Assembly (NCBI RefSeq): GCF_035582795.1
Contig: NC_134371.1
Coordinates: 48,153,001 to 48,217,000, forward strand
DNA from: Mycteria americana
Taxonomy: Eukaryota; Chordata; Aves; Ciconiiformes; Ciconiidae
DNA: 64,000 nt
Reading direction: 5' to 3'
Notes under the pieces: generated by a model
Databases searched by the model: none
What the model saw: only the letters and a program-made list of their open reading frames with translations
Told to the model about the DNA's origin: nothing
Part shown: positions 59,701 through 64,000 of the stretch, piece by piece
Layout: each line of letters opens with the position of its first letter
Position numbering within the stretch: the stretch's first letter is position 1
Translations under genes and position numbers: made by a program

Positions 59701-62700
59701 TGAATCTTAGTTTAAATAATGGTTTATCTCAACTGGAAAGGAGTGCCTCAATCAGTCACTACCATAAGTGACCTACGTAAAATGGAAGAAAACATGCTTT
59801 GAATTTTCAGGTGTATTCCCTGTTCCTATTGGCAAGATGATGGGTTACACTGATAAAATGGATGCATTGCTGTATCTTAAAAATGGTCATTGTAGAAAGG
59901 TGAAAAAGTTTTCTCTCTAGAGAAAGCTTGTCTTACAGAAATATGGACAAGAGGAGGAGTTTCAGCCCTGGGGAAGAATATGCATATAATTCCAAGAATC
60001 CACTGGAGGGATGAATTCTGAGTTTAAAAAAAAAAAAAAATCTTAAATTAGCACCTCCAGGCTAACTGACCAAAGGAGAAAAAAAAAAATGGAGTTAAAC
60101 TTCCTGGTTTTGTATGTTCAGCACTTTTATATCCTTTTGGTCTTCTAGGTTCTGCTTCTATTACAGAAGATCACTCCTCAGTGCTACCCTTAAATCTCAC
60201 TATTGTTCACTTTCCAATTTCTTATTAGTTGTCTTATTTCTTTATACTATGATCAAAGTTGTTGGTACTTTAGAAATGTTCATTTAGATGAGGTGATGTG
60301 GACTTACTCTTCAGCAGCCTTTGCTTAAAAAGAAAACTACCACATCTGTAATGTGAATTCAGTTGTAGAGAAGAGCATAAAATATGAATCCACCGAGTCT
60401 GTCTTTCCCTCTGCAACCTGATCAAAAGTAAAAGAGGATTTGCTCAATGATTCTAAGGTAACTAACATAGTATAAAACTTGTGAATGCCATATTCAAAGG
60501 AAGAGGCTCCAGTGATACATTGCAAGCACGCAGGAGATAGCAGGGTTCCAGTGTCTTGGGGCAATTACAGCTTCTAGCAGAAAAGAATGGCTATTAGTGA
60601 TGGCACAGCGTGCAAAACTGCACACCACACTTGGGAGAAAGATAGCACAGATCAGCTGAGTCCTGGCACTTAAAAAGCTTATATTGCCTCAAATTACACT
60701 TGACTTTGTACATAGTTAAAATTAAACTCTTCCGCAGTTCTAAAGCCACTACCCGGTAGCAAAGGAATTGCTAGGAAATATTACAAAAAAAACCAAAAAA
60801 CAAAACAAAAACAACCCACAGAAAAAAGTCCTGAACCACCAACAAATAAGTCTGAAGGTAGTTAGGAAAGTAAGTATCAGATAAAAATTTGCCAGATTAA
60901 AACTTGTAACTTGCCACAACTGCTCCTTAAGAAGAATGCTTTTTTAGTAATACTATTTCTATCTGATTATTCCTTTCATTACTCATTGTACTGCTTAGAT
61001 ACCATCATCTAGATCAGAGAAAATGGTGGCTTGATTTCCTAGCAAAAGCAGATGCAGACACAAAAACCATTGTAAAATCTCTTTGACAGAGGGAACAATT
61101 AAATATATCAATGAGTTAGGAAGCCATCCTCAGTGTAGCCTAAAGTCATCTATGTGGGGGATTAGCAAGGAAATCTGATTTAGTTCTGTTTAGCTCAGAA
61201 CAGGGAGATAATCAGTCAGAAATAAGTGCAGAAAAAACAGAGTTGTTCTGACCAACCTTGGACTTCTGGCCATGTAGCTAGTTCTAAGTGATATTTTTCT
61301 GGTAATACTGAAGCTAGAATTTGCTAGCATACATAGAGATTTGCTTCACTTTGTATGCATCACTTGTGTTGGAAATAGTATGTTGATGTGATATCTGTTT
61401 CTTTAGAAAGAACTAGAGGTAAAACTCCAGTTTCTCCTTTGTAGTTTCTGAGAAAGTCTTCGCTGTCAAGAAGCCACACTGAGTGAACACTAGGCACGTG
61501 ATTTACTTCTAGTACTTGTTTTATGAATTCAGATACACTGTGAAGCAGGGAGTTCCTCAGCAGCACAGTAACAGGTTTTTTTTCATATTGCTAAGGTATT
61601 GTTCTATAAAGTGACTTTTCAGATGCAGGATTAGCTGATGACTACTGGTAGAAAGGTTTATTTCTGGGCAATCTTTCCAATTTTCACTTAGTAATTGCCA
61701 TAATTTTCTGCAAAAGCTAAAAAAAGCCTAAAAATTACCTTAATTTTATAAATAAGCCTTACTTTTTGGAACTATGGAACCCCTCGTCACAACAATTAAG
61801 CCAGCTACATAGCTGTTCTTAGACACCTAAAGTGGCATTCCCAGATACTGAAGCACCACAAACTGTAGGCCACACTTGACGCTCTAGAAAATAACCTTAC
61901 TGTAGAGATTGTGTATCTTTCTTGGAACACTGCATTGTACAGGTATTAGTGAGCACAGCATTTCATACAATATCTTGTATTTTAAAATAATAATACATTA
62001 ATGATTCCAGAGGCAAATCTAGACCAATTGTCACGGAAATGTTTACCAGGAAAAAACAGCCAATTATTCTGAGGAGCTGTTATCAAAAAGGTAAGTTTGT
62101 CTGTATTTTAGCCAAGCTGTATAGAAGCTCTACTTTGAGGATAAACAATGCAGGCTAGAATATATGATTGCTGTAAGTCACTTCTTGATAAAAAACTAAG
62201 GAGCTTTGTTTCACGATATGACTAAAGCAGAACAGCACTGGGAAAACTGCCTCAGGAAGTCCACACACAATATAAATCATAGTCAGATTTTCCATACCTT
62301 TCTAGACACAGGAACTCCTAAAATATCAAACCAATGTGACTAGAAGTTGAACACTCAGCCAATAAAAGACTCTGCAGACATATTTCTCAGATCTGTAAGC
62401 TACATATATCTATATCTACATCTATTTCTCTATATGCATACATATTTTATAAGAAAATCTGAGAAACAGTATAGTCTCTTAATGAGATTTCCTGGACAAA
62501 TCCAAAATGAAAGCTAAACTAATTCTCACTAAAAGCTACACAGAACTCACCAGAATTTCCAGTAAGAGAAAAAGATCAGTAATAACAAAGATGCCTCTTC
62601 GGCTCTTTAAGCTTGCTGCTCAACTTAACCATGCAGACAGTTTATTTGTACATGGACTTCTCTGGCAAGATTTCTACTTTGTTATACCTACAGGCTAGTA

Positions 62701-64000
62701 AATAATAGGCATAGAACTCTATGTTATCATAGAATAATAGTATTAACATATTTTTTTACCCAGATTTTTCTTCTTCATACATTGTGTATCTCTAACAAAG
62801 TACTTGAAAAATTATTTTGTACTTAATGCCTGTGTTGTACACCAGCAGATAGCATTTTTTCCTTATATTTTTCAAGAAGGGATATCTCCTCATGCTCTTT
62901 GATTAAATGACCTGATGCAAGGTCAATGGCATAAATAGGAGGCTTTGATGGGCTTCAATGAAGTACGCATCAGGATTTGAGACAGAAATGTAAGATCTCT
63001 GTACAAAAGTGCTACCCTCAAAAATATCTTTTGTCTGTTGTAACCATTAAGGATTTCAAATCAGTTATCATTAATAGCAGACATTAATCTTATGATTATA
63101 GTCTTATTGTAACCTTCCCTGAATTTAAATGACATGGTGTGACTCACCAATCACTGACAAAGGAAAAAGCTCAAACCTTCATTCACACAACAAGGCTTGG
63201 GTCCCAGGAAACATGTCTCCCATCATGCATTCCATTCAGAATTTCAACATCATCTTCTGCTATTGTAAAATCAAACACCTATGGGAATGCATATATAGTT
63301 AACATCATGAACAGAGAGAATCAGGAGTGTTTCTATTATTTCAACTGACCAAGATTCATTTAAATGTGAGGCAGATTTTTTTCTATATTTTTCTTTCCAG
63401 AAATTCTTCTTATATTTTGTCATAGACAAATATTCCATTAAACTGACAGGCTCCACTGGGTCCTTTGCTCCTTTTGTGACTCATTTTTATTTGTAGGCTC
63501 TGTTAAGATGGTTTTGTAGCACTTTGGCCTCAGGCAAGGGTCCAAGACAATGGTAGTATCAAAGCTGTTTTTGACAGCACTCTATATGGTCACTGCCAGA
63601 GGTATATGAATACCCTGACTGCAATCCCTCTGGAAACCCAAGCTCAGTATTTCACTTATATCCCAATGTTCAGTTTAGAGTGTTACAGTTCTTTTCCTCA
63701 GAACTGTAGCCAAAGACAACTATTCGAAAGTATCAGGACATTCACAAAGGTAGCAAACCAAAGGCTATAGCTATCTTTTCTACGTGTACTTAGACAAAAC
63801 TCTCATGGATCAGCTAATACAGAAACAGGTACAGTGCTACAATGCCTCACTACTAGCTCAAAAGCAACCACCTGTCTTCATGCATAGGTTCTTACAGCCA
63901 CTGACTTCTCCTGTGGAGAGACCTGCAACATGAATGATGGTGTCAGTGTTTTCTTAGCAGGTGTCTTATTCAGACATTATCACTTCAGAACTGAAGTTGC
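53741..64000. other. Upstream flank of S1PR1, no gene recognised
   Basis: AT-rich DNA with no coding exon I can support. Bases 53,750-54,120 are transitional in GC content. A plus-strand donor-like GCT|gtaagg (GT at 54169) could end the first exon of a divergent transcript from the S1PR1 island, but nothing else supports one. Poly(A) tracts occur near 60,024 and 60,785. Enhancers for S1PR1 may lie here but cannot be read without conservation data. Confidence 0.55.
57102..57148 (+). repeat. Purine (A/G) low-complexity tract
   Basis: About 45 bases of almost pure A with interspersed G. No gene is associated with it. Confidence 0.9.

Noticed and set aside
1-64000. tRNA or rRNA genes, CRISPR arrays, bacterial-type operons
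   Set aside because: None seen. There is no spaced repeat array or tRNA box pattern that I could recognise, and the window is a vertebrate nuclear sequence.

Overview
This is a vertebrate nuclear window, almost certainly from a bird. The supporting evidence is a 5'-truncated CR1 LINE ending in the octamer typical of avian CR1, two solo LTRs that resemble avian ERVL-type LTRs as I remember them, AT-rich non-coding sequence broken by compact CpG islands, and a receptor gene in vertebrate form with a spliced leader exon. The species cannot be named from the sequence.

Only one protein-coding gene is supported: S1PR1 (sphingosine-1-phosphate receptor 1), on the minus strand. Its whole coding region is one exon (50568-51707, 379 codons). 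A splice acceptor at 51840/51841 and a donor at 53052/53053 define a 1,214-bp intron in the 5' UTR. The leader exon lies in a CpG island (about 52,735-53,740) with a TATA box at 53394-53401, which puts the start of transcription near 53,370. The 3' UTR probably runs to about 49,025, after an AATAAA signal at 49047-49052.

The rest is non-coding as far as I can see. Positions 1-11,646 are AT-rich single-copy-looking DNA with one AT-rich hairpin cluster. An ERVL-like solo LTR (11,652-12,352) and another (39,746-40,334) each have a perfect 5-bp target-site duplication. A 1.1-kb CR1 sits at 32,290-33,372, with older CR1-like fragments near 13.3, 31.7 and 36.5 kb. A perfect 143-bp tandem duplication lies at 19,142-19,427. 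Two further CpG-rich islands have no recognisable gene: a small one at about 34,700-35,060 and a strong one at about 42,560-43,320 with two G-quadruplex motifs. The 10 kb upstream of S1PR1 (53.75-64 kb) has no gene I can recognise and may hold regulatory sequence.

I found no convincing previously undescribed gene system. The most useful leads are the orphan CpG islands, the upstream ORFs of the S1PR1 leader, the perfect tandem duplication and a pair of hairpins that share bases.
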